Shown in pieces: positions 10,067-24,000 of a stretch of DNA of 64,000 nucleotides. Below the pieces are notes generated by a model, which saw only the letters and a program-made list of their open reading frames with translations, ran no database searches and was not told the origin of the DNA. Origin of the DNA: Terana coerulea (taxonomy: Eukaryota > Basidiomycota > Agaricomycetes > Polyporales > Phanerochaetaceae). Position 1 is the first letter of the stretch; the number at the start of each line of letters is the position of its first letter. The stretch covers positions 62,001 to 126,000 of the forward strand of contig JAKOGH010001116.1 of the NCBI GenBank assembly GCA_024811115.1. The letters run 5' to 3'. Position numbers and translations under genes: made by a program.

Positions 10067-12257
10067 TCATCTACGGGTCGCACCCATGCCTGATATGGCC
10101 CTACCCAACTTCGAGGGCGCTCCCGTATCCTTCACGGGGGACAAGTCCAGTGGAATATTCAAGCCACCGTCACCGCCCTGCCATGCACGACTGTCAGTAC
10201 GCGACATTACGCCGGAGAGCTTATAGCTTACCGCAGCAACAGCGTTCCACTCGAACGCAGGGGCAGAAGCGTCTTGGCTGGAGAACACGTTGATCTTCCG
10301 CTTTTTCTTCTTCTGAGGCACGGAAATTTCGGCGTCGCTCTCCGCACGCCGCGGCGGCGTCGGATCGCGTGTCTTGCCCTTCGCTTTGCTGGCCGGCGGC
10401 TTAGCAGCGTCCTTCTTCTTCGCCTTTGGAGCAGACTTCGCCGGCGCGGCGCCCTCGTTCCTGTCGTCCCCGTCAGCCGCCCCTGCTGCTTTCCTCCCTC
10501 GCTTCTTGGGCTGTTTCGCGGAAGCGGCGTCCTCGTCGCTGTCCTCAGATGCCTTCCTCTTGCCCTTCCGCTGTATAGAAGATGGCCCAGGTCGCTTGTC
10601 ATCCTGCACGTCGTCGGGCGGAGGCGAAGCAGGTTTCTGCACCTTCCTCGGCCGCCCTCTAGGTCTAGGTTGCGAAGACGAGGGTGCGGGGTCTTTGGCC
10701 TTAGCCTTCCCTTTGTTCTTCGCTGGCACAGGCTGCTCGATCTCTTGGAGTTCGTCGTCGTCTTCGAGAGTTTCGAAAGCGAAGGCCCCGCTTGCCACAG
10801 GATGTGGGGAATCTTGCTCGACCAGCTGTACGTCCGAGTCGGACTCATTTGCCAGTTTCGAGGGTTTCTTCTTGGGTACTGGCTTCGGCTTCGGTTTCGG
10901 TTTCGGTGCTCTTTTCTGAGGTGAAAGTGGCGGTGAAGATGAAACTGAGTGTGTCCCTGCTACAGCGTCTCCATTCTGTCTGGAAGAATCAGACTACAAC
11001 ACGACTCGATTAGCCATGGGTACCGCTGAAATCAGTTAGTTGTGGAGATATACCTTAGTTTGTTTGCTCTTCGCTACTTTCAGCTGGGACATCAAGGCCT
11101 CTGCCTCTGCCTCTGCCGCTCCCAGCTTTGCCTTGAGTTTCCCGACCTCCACTTCCTGCTCGTCAAGCTCCTTGTGAGCCTCGTCAAGGGCGGCCTGTGC
11201 TGGATCATCAGTAGGAATACTACTGTGGTTGAAGTTCACCGTCCGTACCTGGTGTTCTTCTAGAGACGCTTTGTATTTGTGAACCTTTGCCTCGAGCTTG
11301 TCCCTCTGTCTCTGGGTTTCTGTAGTGTCCGTTAGCTGACCCTCGAGTTCTGTGACCTGTATCTCCAGCTCAATCTTCCGCTTTCGAAGTGTCCCAAGTT
11401 CCTCATCCTCTCGGTTCTCCATGTTCCGCCATTTTTCAAGTTGCCGGAGGAGGTCTGTGTTAGTGCGCTGAACGTCGTTGTATTTCTCCTGCAGCTCGGA
11501 GAGGCTGGCCTTTAACCCCTCTACTTCCAGCTTCGAGCGTTCGACGGCAGCACCGTTACTGGTAGAAGAAGATAATATAGAGGCGTGTTCTTTACGAAGG
11601 CCAGCAAGTGTTTTCTATGAAAGAGTACCAGAATAAAATACATGTGTCTAGTGAATTGCTTGGTAGCACAGACAAGGAAATTCAAACGGACCTCTAGTTG
11701 AGCTCTCCCTTGGATTGCCTCCTCAAGCTCGTGTGTCTTGTCATCGAGTTCGATCCGGAGCTCCTGGTTCTCAGCTTGCAATTCACTGTTCTCCTCCTGA
11801 GCTTCCTGGTTCGTGCCCCGAGCCTCAAATACGAGCTGCTGGACCCGATCCTCCAACTCGTATTCCTTGGCCTGGAACATGCCGATCTTGAAGTCTCGCT
11901 GCAGCACGGCCAATCGTTCTAGCCGCAGCTCTTCTTTCAGCTTGACTACCGCTACCCTTTCTTTCTCCAAGTCGCTCACAGCGCGTAGATGAGCAATACG
12001 CCATAGGCTCTGTAGCGAGTCGCAGCCATCTCTCCACTCTGCTTGTTCGACCTTCACTTGCTGCTTCACTTGCAGAACGGCCGACTCGATGCGATCCTTC
12101 TCCCCGAGAGCTCTACTCTGAGTTTGGTGATAGTCTGCTCTAACGAGCGGTTCTTCAACACCAGCTCGTCAATGTGTGTTTGCTGCTTGGCCACCATGGC
12201 TTCCAGCGGTGCCGAGGATGGCGCCGTGCGAATGGGTGTGGGTGCTTTTCGAGACAT
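10067..12257 (-). CDS. nuclear-type coiled-coil protein with AT-hook, function unknown
   Basis: Five or six exons. The N-terminus starts MSRKAPTPIRTAP and runs into heptad-rich coiled coil over roughly residues 20-370 (for example NRSLEQTITKLR and ELRIELDDKTHELEE). A Lys/Pro-rich linker (KPKPKPKPVPKKK) follows, then an AT-hook-like GRPRK, then basic clusters such as KKRGRK and KKKKRK that look like nuclear signals. The protein ends with a short conserved-looking tail (FEWNAVAA...GLNIPLDLSPVK). Two introns, 10178-10231 and 11195-11248, are 54 nt, stop-free and a multiple of three. The frame shifts at a GGGG run on the coding strand (plus CCCC 12102-12105), and one extra G rejoins the coiled coil. 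An alternative is a 53-nt GTAGAG...GTGAAG intron with weak sites. A chromosome or spindle structural role is only inferred from composition. Confidence 0.75.
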
Positions 12258-12487
12258 CCTGGACCGCGCGTGTGTGGTTGGGGTATCCGGATGAAGGGGA
12301 AAACAGTGGTAGTAGCCAGGTTGCTAAGTAAAAGGTTTCGCGGGTTTACAATAGAATAAGCGGAGGAGTCGCTGGGAAATGGAGGAGGATGAAGAGAAAG
12401 CAAACTCGGGGGACCGGTCCACACGCGACGCTCACCCACGCGAGCTCACCGCGTCGTGGCACGTGACCCATCTCACCCCGAACCGCC
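12258..12487. promoter_or_regulatory. shared divergent promoter region
   Basis: These 230 bp separate the start codons of the two head-to-head genes at 12257 (minus) and 12488 (plus), so both promoters must lie here or overlap the neighbouring 5' ends. No clear TATA box was seen. The assignment rests on gene arrangement alone. Confidence 0.45.
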
Positions 12488-13381
12488 ATGTCGCCCAGCA
12501 AGGGCCCTGTGCGTAATGTCAAAGTCCAGGTCCCCAGACACAATTCACAACGCATAGGACCTCTGACGACAAGCCATGTTGAGGCGATAGCAAGGAAGAA
12601 GCGCAAGAGGGTGGACGTTAGGCAGACCGCTAGCGAGCCGTCAAGTATCATAGCTCAGGCAGTTGTGAGTTTCATGCAATACCATATCAATTTTTCCAGA
12701 CATTTGTTCTTCCGCAGGAAAGTGCATCTGAATGGAACTCTTTGTTGATGACTGCAAGGGCTGAGCGTGGCCCTCAATGGGATATTGGTACCCAACAGTG
12801 CGTGAAAGCGTAGTACGCATGGCTGTGTTCTCAACTGTTGTTAGGTTCTTAGTGGACGAGTGGTCAGACCTCTACTTTGACCCATCGCCTCTGCGTGAGC
12901 ATGAGAAAGAAGGGAAGACCGAAGAAATGGACGTCCAGAAGATTGAGCGACAGTCCATGCCGCCCCCGGATCTCATCGCGCGGGACTCGCCACAAGCACG
13001 TCGAGGACCACATCCCAGCGGCCAAGGGCCTTCATCCATGCCATACACGAACTCTCCGCGGCATCCGCAGCAGTTCACCCCAACATCCCGTTCAGCAACA
13101 TGCCCCCAGTCCCCGCCGCGCAGTTCTACGGGAACGGCGACATGGGCGGGCCGTCGCCGATGCGCATGGGTGGCGGTATGGGCGTGCCTATGGACGCAAT
13201 GGGCGGGATGGGTGGCATGCCGAACATGGGAGCGAATATGGGAGGAATGCCTGGGATGGGCGGCATGGGTGGAATGGGCATGGGTGGTGGTATGGGTATG
13301 GGTTCGCCTGACATGAGGCGAACACCTATGCGAAGAGGGATGAGCATGAGCATGGATGACGGATTTGGAGGGCTTCACTAG
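12488..13381 (+). CDS. hypothetical protein with basic N-terminus and Met/Gly-rich tail
   Basis: Three exons. Exon 1 (MSPSKGPVRNVKVQVPR...) holds a basic ARKKRKR motif. A GTGAGT...CGCAG intron leads to SASEWNSLLMTARAERGPQ, then a GTGCGT...TTAG intron to FLVDEWSDLYFDPSPLREH. The last part is Pro-rich, then almost pure Gly/Met (repeats of MGGMGG and GMGMGG), ending FGGLH. The reading frame breaks at CCCC 13078-13081; adding one C joins QQFTP to NIPFSNMPP and restores an open frame to the stop. I do not recognise the family. The WSDLYFDP region resembles nothing I can name with confidence. It is head-to-head with the AT-hook coiled-coil gene. Confidence 0.6.
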
Positions 13382-14830
13382 TCACCGATCAAACAGTATG
13401 TTACGTTTTCTGGCTGTTGTACCTGATATCCTTCTGTATTCTAGAGCTCCGTCGATTGTACCGCTTTGCTGCTTTCTCCCGACCCGTCGGCTTGGGCGAA
13501 GCCCTGTATTTGGTATCTGTTATTGACACCGGGAAGCTGCCTACACAGGACTAGTCACACCTCCTTCAACTGTGGCCTCGGTTTCTAAGAGGCTTCTCGA
13601 GGCTACTTTGCTATGTATGTCATTCGCGCAACTCTGTACAAATGATGTTTTAAAGTATGAATGCGCTCACCTCTTCTTCCTGGTTGTAGGCTCGGTAGTT
13701 TTAAATCTAAGTCGATAACAAGAGCTGTTGTTGGCCGTAGACAAATCATGGGATAAGACCGATCAGCGCAGAACATACTACGGGATACGTTATGATGTTC
13801 ACATCACACCATCCTCCATGGACATGAAAAATTCCGAATACACAGGGCCATCACAGTTTGGCATCTTTGCGGTTCTGCTGACTGCCATGTCCTGGAAAAT
13901 CCCTTGATCATTAGGACATATACCGTGGAGTGCGTGCACAGGAACAATTACGACACTCAGGAGATGTGAACTGTATCAACATGCGCTGAAGCCCAATATT
14001 GCTTCCATCACCTTTAGAATTCAGGAGCCTGTGCGGGCGCGGCCCACCTTTATGTCAGAGGTACGCTTCCATGCTGATTTGTCATTGCAGACTCTCACTC
14101 TTTGTACTTTAGTAGGGAAATCAAGTGGGCGGTGTGCATGTGCCAGATTCTTGGCATCCTGTGATGAGCTCCTTGAACAAAGTCAAATGAACAATCCCTT
14201 GCAGTGTACAGATGGCACAGCGACGCGCTTCAGGTGTATTGGTGAGCTGAGATCTTGCCGCTACGCGGTCTTCCTTCCCAAGAAACAGCTCACTAGAGTT
14301 CTCTGCTCTAGGCTCTTCCATGCTGGCAGGCTGGCTTCGTTGGGCACGCGCTGATAATCGCCTCACCCACTTTCTCATGCGTATCGACTTGGGACGGGGC
14401 GACATGGCCGTTACAATTCCGTGACCATAGACGGACCTACCGCCTACCATTCACCGCTTCGCATTCAAGTCCATCTTTGCGCCACGTCCTCGCATTTCCC
14501 CTATACATGCTGACCCTGCAGCCGTTGTGCCTGCGCCCAGAAGTCAACCTTGCACAGCAAAATCACGAAGAGCTCACTGCAGTATCAGATAGACGGCTGA
14601 TTTAGATCTGCAGAAACGTACTATCGCGTGAGTTCGTTTCCTATATGGCTAGCACCCTTACAGTGCCTGGACTTTGCAGTCGTCTCTTCGTGACGGCGTA
14701 ACAGGGAGACACCCGTGTCACTACAGCATCGCCTCATCTGCACCGTGAATATAAGTATGTTTCGCTTTGACGTAGCGTAAAGCCACGACATCCCTTGTCT
14801 GTACTCCCGCACCTCAAGCTCTCGATCACA
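13382..14830. other. intergenic, no supported gene
   Basis: About 1.45 kb. Frames at 14031-14354 (plus) and 14121-14450 (minus) overlap antisense and lack domain signals. The right end carries the promoter of the DUF6533 gene. Confidence 0.5.
14750..14755 (+). promoter_or_regulatory. TATA-like box of the DUF6533 gene
   Basis: TATAAG lies 81 bp upstream of the ATG at 14831, a usual spacing for fungal core promoters. No other element was identified. Confidence 0.4.
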
Positions 14831-16619
14831 ATGGCTTCATCCACCGAATGGACTCCAGAACTTATCCTGGCTATGCAGCAGATGTACGTGTAGGTTCATC
14901 GACAGTATCATCCTCGCTGACCTCGCCCACTCGCAGCATGAGCTCAAACTACGAGAACGTCGCAATGCTAGGTCCGTCTCCAACTTATACCGAATGTTCA
15001 GATCCTTATTCTTTCTATCTCGCAGCGCTTGTCATCTATGAACATTGCATCACGCTCAACTGTGAACTCTTCTACATTTGGCGAAGAGAGACAAAGACGG
15101 GCCTGCTGGTGAAAGTTCTGTTCTCCATCAACCGCTACTTCGCGCTGGCTTTTGCCATCGTTGCGTTTTCGGGCGAGTTAGCAACCAAGCAGTGCGCAAC
15201 TACTATTTTGTCTTCGCATCCGATGACTAAGCGATCCACAGGAACTGTGTCTTCGTCTCACGACTGACTGAAACGATGATTCTGTTGCTGCTCACGGTGT
15301 TCGCTGGTAGGTCCTCCTGCTACGCTCGTATTCACCTAACACCCATTTTGACTGCTTATAGCCTTCTCTGCTTTGCGAGTGTATCTTCTATGGATGCTCG
15401 ATAACAAGATTGCCTACTTTGCCGTCGTCATTCTTCTCCTTAACTTAACACCTGTTGGAATCAATCTGGTATGTATCTCTGCGCATTGAATATTGAATGT
15501 TGGCGGGTCGCATCTTCTAACCCAATTGTAGTACGCCTACACTCAACAGACGCCATACACATCGGGAATCTTTTTTGCGCCCTGTCTTGTAAACGATAAC
15601 GTGGACCCCAACCTTGAGATTAAGTAAGCTGTTACTCGCCTACCACTTAGAGATTATACTAACCTTCGACCAGATGTGAGCAAGTCCATGCAAAGTTCTT
15701 GCAATAATAGCTCACTGGCAGAACAGTCGTTCGTGTCTGCCGGCTGTGCGCCATGGCCGCCGATGCATTGGTCCTTCTCCTGACATGGATTAAAACCAGT
15801 GCCCACTATCTAGAATGGAAAAAACTGAGGAATGTAAACACTACATTCAAGCGATCTGCTGCAGACATCATTATCGAGGATGGTGCGTGAATCTCCAGTA
15901 CTTCTCCTCCGACAGCTCTCATGATATACGGTCATTGCAGGTAGTGTCTATTTCCTGTAAGTGCGTGAATCCTTGCATGGGGCACAAAATTCACTTGCAG
16001 TTCCGCTTGCAGAGTATTGCTCGCCATGAACGTGGCCCAAGTAGTTACCTTCCAGCTTCTGGTAAGTTAAGACCTCATTTCTGGATGATAGGCCAGCCAA
16101 GGACTAAACCAACATTCCAGTCACAAGAATACCTCACGCCATTCATCACTCTGTGAGCCCCCCCCCCCTCTTTCTTTTTTTTTTTTTTGCTGCGCATGTT
16201 ATAACTCTCGTTCACATTCCCCAGATTGACACCCGTTCTTATCAATCGTTTCCTCCTTGACCTGCAACGACTGAAAGCCGACCAAAGTCTCGACAGCGAG
16301 TCCCAATTCGCGGAGCGTGTCGAGTTCCGAATTCCGACAACGTTGATGAGCGCCGCTGAAGACCTGGGCATGCCCCCTCTCCGGATGAGGGCCATGCCCA
16401 TCTCGCGCACTCCTTCTCGGATTCACACCATCAGTATTATTGATGTGGAGGTAGCGCTTGCCGACTCGCCATCGGACGGTCGGACGGGCAGTGACATGGA
16501 CAGCCGTACGTCGGACAAAGTGGATGACGATAATCAAGAGGTATGTCAATGTCATTTTGCTTGGATAGCTTTAAAACTGAACATTACAGGTTTCACAGGA
16601 CGGGCGATCTCCTGTGTAG
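14831..16619 (+). CDS. DUF6533-type seven-transmembrane (GPCR-like) membrane protein
   Basis: Multi-exon gene starting MASSTEWTPELILAMQQ. A GTACGT...CGCAG intron and then a GTCCGT...CGCAG intron place SSNYENVAMLALVIYEH in frame with LNCELFYIWRRETK. This is the DUF6533 signature at the first transmembrane segment (N-Y-x-x-V-A ... Y-(D/E)-H ... E-x-x-x-I-W-R-R). Further hydrophobic helices follow (NRYFALAFAIVAF, ETMILLLLTVFAAFSALRVY, AYFAVVILLLNLTPVGINL, MAADALVLLLTW, and LLAMNVAQVVTFQLL). The tail begins with LINRFLLDLQRL, then runs Ser/Asp-rich and ends DGRSPV. This family is abundant in agaricomycetes and is thought to act in signalling, but ligands are unknown. One late intron (about 16153-16224) contains C11 and T14 runs. 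Confidence 0.85.
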
Positions 16620-17372
16620 CTGTCGTGCTCATCGACAAGCAGTCTTCAATACGCCGGGCCATCTCGCCACTTCAGCCCTAATTGCTCATTCCTGTTATCG
16701 GGCCCATCAGTTCTTTCGAATGGTTCGTTCTAGTGCGCTGGCATTGCATGTAGCATATAGTATCCAAATTCTGTAGCGATTTAAGTGTATTTACTCGTGC
16801 ATAAATCTTCAGACAAAGCCTTCTGCGTAGTACGCCTCAGTTAGCGCTCGGAGTAATTAACGCGTTCGCGTCGCGCTGCGTTCTGCCAGGGACTTCGGAT
16901 TTACTTACTTACCGCTCCTCGTGGTTACAGTTTCATTTTCCCAAGGTTCATTCATTCATCGCGGATAGACGGCGGCCGAAGCCTTCGAGGAGTGTGCAGA
17001 TGACCCAGAGCCAGCTTTTCTGAGGAGGAGCGCCCTATCGCCTCATGATCAGCACCAAATCCAGCATGCCTAGCTAAGCCTGGGGCGAGCCAGTGGATTT
17101 GTGGAAATCCCGTGGAGATGTAGCCAGTCTATACATGGCAGGAAAATGCATAAACACTGCAGGCGTCAGTGGATATCCAGGGGTTTTTACAACACTGGTG
17201 CGAGAGGTGGGAACACCTTTGCCTCACTAACCCATCTCCATCCTTGCGTTCACTCCCGCTCTTTCTGCACCCAGCTTTTATTGCTCCATACCAACCCAGA
17301 CCCTTTGGCTTACCACCACCTCGAAAACTACATACACCCGCCTCGTCCGCCTCGTTCGCAATTGCAAAGACC
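16620..17372. other. intergenic, no supported gene
   Basis: About 750 bp between the DUF6533 and iminopeptidase genes. An open frame upstream of 17373 is in phase with the iminopeptidase (from 17169) but looks like 5' untranslated sequence. Nothing else was recognised. Confidence 0.5.
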
Positions 17373-19169
<1,797 letters not shown>

Positions 19170-19643
19170 AGGCAGAGTTTCGAGCAGCTCGCATCGGTAG
19201 GATAAAGACATAAAAAATAGCGGACGGACTGCATGTACAATATACCGCATCTACTTCATACTACAACGATCTCCATACCTACGCGTGTACATTACCGAAG
19301 CTATGACCTTGTAGTCAGATCTTGGACCGAGATGGAGGGCATTGTGTTGGTAGGCAAACAATGCCAAACAAAGGGCGTGCAGAGGCCACGCGCAAAACAT
19401 CAATCTAAATGTCGCGGTCGTGCCCTCTCCTATTCTCCTCATCTTTCCCCACATCCCCCACGCACTCTACGCAAGGCAAAGGCTGACATTCGCATCTCAT
19501 CTCTGCCGCATCTACATGATAACTCGAGATCTTGCAACACGCGAATCATATCCGAACCAAACAAGCGCGCTCACCGCAACCACACCTTTACAACGTTTCT
19601 GGTGACCCCAGATTGCACCTAAGCTGTCCACCACGAGGAGTAC
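19170..19643. other. intergenic, no supported gene
   Basis: About 470 bp between same-strand genes. Presumably holds the iminopeptidase 3' end and the SUN-gene promoter. Nothing distinctive seen. Confidence 0.5.
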
Positions 19644-22600
19644 ATGTCCTTCGCGAGCACACCGCTAGGCCAAGGTAGACGGCTAGATCATCACACTTTT
19701 CTCAACAAGGGCGGCGCAGCTCAAATACACGGTGGTGCACGCCAGAGATCGTACCCGAACCCGTCGCGCCAGACATCCAACAACGCCCCTGCTTCCTACG
19801 CTTACGGGTGCGTGTGCTCATGTCCTACACTTCTCTTTTCTTCGTCTCAACCTATGTCAGAGCCCCCACAGAAAGCACGCGTTCCCCACCGAAGCCAGCC
19901 AGAGCCGAACCAGCGTTGGCCGTAGCAGAGCAGGAGGAGCAGCATCCAAGTGACTCTGAACAGCCTGCACTCGTACGATTCGCGCGCCTGAAGCAACGCG
20001 AACAAGAGCAGACGACCGCCACCGGACGCACCATTGGTCCCCGCATCGTCAACACCCCACCAGTCCCAGATCGTTGGAGCGTGAAGGACACGTCCGTGAA
20101 CATCGCGAGCGCGTTCCACCGGGCAGCGACCAACATCATCCCCGCGCACAATTCGGACCTCAGCAGCAACACCTCGGGCAGCTTCAACACATCGAGCGTC
20201 ATGAACCCGAACGACTCCTGGGCGTCGGGCACGCAGCGCAGGCAGGGCGTGCCGCGGAGCACGTCTGTCGAGTATGAGAAGGAGACGCAGACGACACTCA
20301 ACAGGCGGCTTGGTGCTCCCCGAGCCGCAACACCGTCCTCAGCCGCCAGGCGCGGCCTACTTCCTCACGACAGGTATCAGATGCCGATACCTCAGAGGAG
20401 CCTCAGAGGGGCAAGAGCTCGTTCGACCAAATCGCGGAAGCAACGAAGAGATTCGCCCCCGCAACCTTCTTCATGCGCCGGCAGTCAGTAGAACCCGAGC
20501 TTCGCCCTGCGACAGACGGAGTCCAGGACAAATCATCCAGCTACGAGTACTCAGCGGAGGAGAGGGAGTACCAACAGTCAACAGAGCAGGACAGGTCGAT
20601 GAACGGCCAACCGCGAGGGAACGCGCTACATAGACGAAATCGCATGTCCACGGACAACAAGGCCTATCGCCCTACTCAGTCGGACATTGAGGAGTCGGAC
20701 GAGGACTCTGGAGAGGAAGGGAAGCGGACGAAGAGAAAGAAGGTGAAGAAGACGGGGGCCGCGGGCGGTCCCCTGAATACCCTTCCGGTGGCGGGTTATG
20801 ACAAGAGGAAGAAGAAGCGGAGAGGAGCCAGGGGTGACGGAACAGGTGATGGGGACGAAGAAAGTATTGAGGACGAGGACCAGTCAGTAGAGCAAGTTGC
20901 GGATGAGGTGAGTGCACAGGGTATATGCGCTGTCTTTCCGTCGCTCATACTGCTAAAGCGGTCTGCGCGGGCTCCATCGGTGGTACGGTCTTCGGTAGCG
21001 CCACCATCCCGACGCTCCGTTCCTCGAGGATCTGTTCCGCCAGAGGAGCTCGGAAACAACACCAGCATGATGGATGCTATGGACGTAGAGGCTGGCCTGC
21101 ACACCACTAATCTGCATTCGATAACAGAAGAGGATGAGTCTTCGGCACTGGAGGAGGGTGTTGAAGTCTTATCGCAGCGTACATTCTCTGTTGGTGCCCT
21201 TCTTGGCAAAGCCGTGCACTTGATATTCTCCGTATTTTCGGCAATCTTGTCGCCAATATGGGGCGCTGTCACCTACCTCCCCTTCCTCTGCGGACGTCTT
21301 GTAGGTTACCTCGTCAACCTTCTCGTGCTGAAACCGATCGGTTGGATATCTGGAGTTGACCCGACGCCATTGCTGAAGTATGCAACCGTTGCATTCGCCC
21401 TATATGCAGCATGGTATGCGTTCAACAGCGGCCTTCTTTCGGCACCCTCTCGGCCCGTATACCACCCGCCATTCACACCCCCTGCCAACATCCCTCCTAC
21501 CGATCTTACCGACCTGTCTAGTCGCCTCATGCGCCTCGAGAGCGCTTTGGCCGGTCTCTCCCTCGAGAACGTCCGACTTCGCGACGACACGCGTTCCCAT
21601 GGTAGTCAACTCGGTTCGCTGGAGCAGCAACTTCAGAAGGAAACGCACCGCGTCCTCGATGCGGAGTCGAAGTACTTGACGACCAACCAAGGCCTCCAAG
21701 CCGTCAGGCAGGAGGTTCGGTCGCTGCAGTCCGCGCTGGAAACCCAGAAGGAGCAGATTGGCAAGCATCGCTCAGAGCATGCGGCGGATGAGGCCGCTCG
21801 TGTGCAACTATGGGCGCTGGCGGAGAGGGTTGGTAGCGTCGAGGGTGGTGTCAAGGAGGCGCTCGAGATTGGCAAGCAGAGTCAAGCCAACGTACCCGCA
21901 GGCAATGTTCTCGAATGGTGGAACAAGCTGGCGACAGGGAAGACGTCCGCACTGACGATTAAGTCGTCAGATGGCAAGGACGTGACTGGCCTTATCACCC
22001 AGCTCGTCGACTCCGCGGTATCCTTGCTGTCGAAGGACAATCTGGCGCGACCCGACTTTGCCATGTACTCCAATGGAGCGAGCGTTCTGCCTTCCCTCAC
22101 CAGCGACACGTACGAGATCAAGCCGCAGGGCTTGACGAGCTCCGTCCTCGGAATGATCACTGGCAACGGCTACGCTGTCGGCCGCCCGCCAGTCACAGCC
22201 CTTCACCACGAAATACATAACGGACACTGCTGGCCTTTCCCCGGTACGCAGGGGCAGCTCGGCGTCATGCTTTCTGCACCGGTGCACATCTCGGATATCA
22301 CCATCGATCACGTTCCGAAGGAGGTCGCCACCGATATGCGTTCCGCACCGAGGCACATGGAGCTTTGGGGTCTCGTCGAGGGCGGCGACAACCTCGCGAA
22401 GTACCGTGAGTGGGAGGCGGCGCGCAATGCGCGCAAGGAGAGGGAATGGGTCGACTCCCAAATGGATGGGAGGGAGTATGTGGACACGGACGTGTACCCG
22501 CGCACGCTCCCGACCTCGATGCCGTACATGCGCATCGCGAACTTCACGTACAACGTCTACGCGCCGAACCACATCCAGACCTTCCCCGTGCCGCAGGAGA

Positions 22601-22752
22601 TCAAGGAGCTCGGCCTCGACTTTGGCGTCGTCGTGCTGCTGATGAAGGACAACTGGGGCCGCGACGACTTCACGTGTCTCTACCGCCTCCGCGTGCATGG
22701 CGAACGACTCGGTGGCATTCCATTGGCGTTGCCGGAGGATACGCTCTCATAG
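19644..22752 (+). CDS. SUN-domain inner nuclear membrane protein (Sad1/UNC-84-like)
   Basis: The start is MSFASTPLGQGRRLDHH. A GTGCGT...GTCAG intron follows, then a long Ser/Arg-rich nucleoplasmic region with acidic and basic patches (KRTKRKKVKK). Several hydrophobic segments lie around 21200-21440 (for example LLGKAVHLIFSVFSAIL and LKYATVAFALYAAW). Next come coiled-coil repeats (SSRLMRLESALAGLSLENV) and a C-termin SUN domain with ALHHEIHNGHCWPFPG, GQLGVMLSAPVHISDITIDH, RHMELWGLVEG and NWGRDDFTCLYRLRVHGE. Such proteins bridge the nuclear envelope with KASH partners and anchor the spindle pole body. An intron at 20908-20958 is 51 nt and stop-free. The frame breaks at CCCC 20318-20321 (after TLNRRLGA); one added C joins it to SRNTVLSRQARPTSSRQ and the long frame. 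Confidence 0.9.
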
Positions 22753-24000
22753 GACGACAGGTCTCCGGCTTTGGTCTCCTGCTTCTCATGTCCCACGCTT
22801 TCCAGTCACGCAAGCACAAGTCATACCCCTCATGCTCGACACGACTCCCATCATGGCCCTGACACAACTTACTCTTAGGTAATACGCACATGTTTTTATA
22901 CGTCTTTATTAGTTGTTTCGCTCGCGCACGTGCATGCTCGATGGATAATATGTCGGATACCTCTACCGTCAATTTTTGCTGTTTGTCCTTTCTCTATGCA
23001 AATCGCCATCATCCCCGGTCTACCCTATCACTTTCTCATTGCAGGTCTTCGTACGATTCTGTGTATGTATGCGCTTGAAGCAATCAATTTCTCGTTCTTA
23101 ATGGATTAAAGTTGGCTCTGGACAGATATACGCAGGATGGAATCCAAGGTCTTTCCTGCAGGCATCGACGCAGGTAGGTTTTTGTTCGTGCAGTGTGTAT
23201 GGCTTTCCAAAATGCTGATCAGACTCACAGAAAAAATAGGTCACAAACCGAGAGAAGTCCTGCAACGTGGAATGGGCTTTTCTTCGGGTCCAACTCTAAC
23301 AGCTGGTGCCGCTATCTATTTCTTCATTTGTGACCCGTCGTTTCCTCCCTGCGGCCGTGAGACATGACTACTGCACATGTCCTGCGAGCGAGGAAGCAGA
23401 TTGACCGTCTTACGGCTGCAAGTTAGGTTCGTCCCCAGGAGAGGCGGGCATGGACGGACTCGGCCTTTGCTCGTGCAACCGCAAGCAAACTGGAACAAGT
23501 CTTGCGTGCACACTGCGAATTTGAATAAGGTAATCAATGATTAGGGTGTACTGAATGTCGAGTCAGTGGCAGGATGGCGTACTATTGCGGACGAACGTAG
23601 TAGTGGGTTGAGAAGGATTTGGAGACGCAGTGACGAGGATGATCAAGGAACAAGGAGAAGGCGAGATGTGAGCAGCGACTCCAATCGTCGACCTTTGATG
23701 TAACACGGCCTACGGGCTCCTAAGGGGTGGCGTTTTTAGGAACTCGTTGGTCCGGGCCACCAACTGCTTGGCCCGAATTTAGCGCCCGAAGCGCCACAAA
23801 GGTCTCGCCACAAATGCCGTAACGCATTCGACCCAGGTATGTGGCCATGCACCATAATGCTCGACCTGCGTACCGCACACCCCGAAGCGCGCACTGAGCA
23901 CACTACACCCATTGTGAACATCATATATAGATTTCATTGAAATGAGTAGACGCATATGCCTATATTTTAAGTACCGTACGCCCCAGGATAAGTTACAACA
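22753..24000. other. intergenic, at most one doubtful small gene
   Basis: About 1.25 kb. A two-exon reading at 23137-23367 (MESKVFPAGIDAG, GTAGGT...AATAG intron, then a hydrophobic TLTAGAAIYFFICDP) would give about 60 residues, but nothing supports it beyond plausible splice sites. The right end is the 3' flank of the first F-box gene. Confidence 0.4.

Noticed and set aside
17169..17372. In-frame upstream extension of the iminopeptidase
   Set aside because: The extension is Pro/Ser/His-rich and atypical for the family, while MYPPIEPF matches the usual N-terminus.
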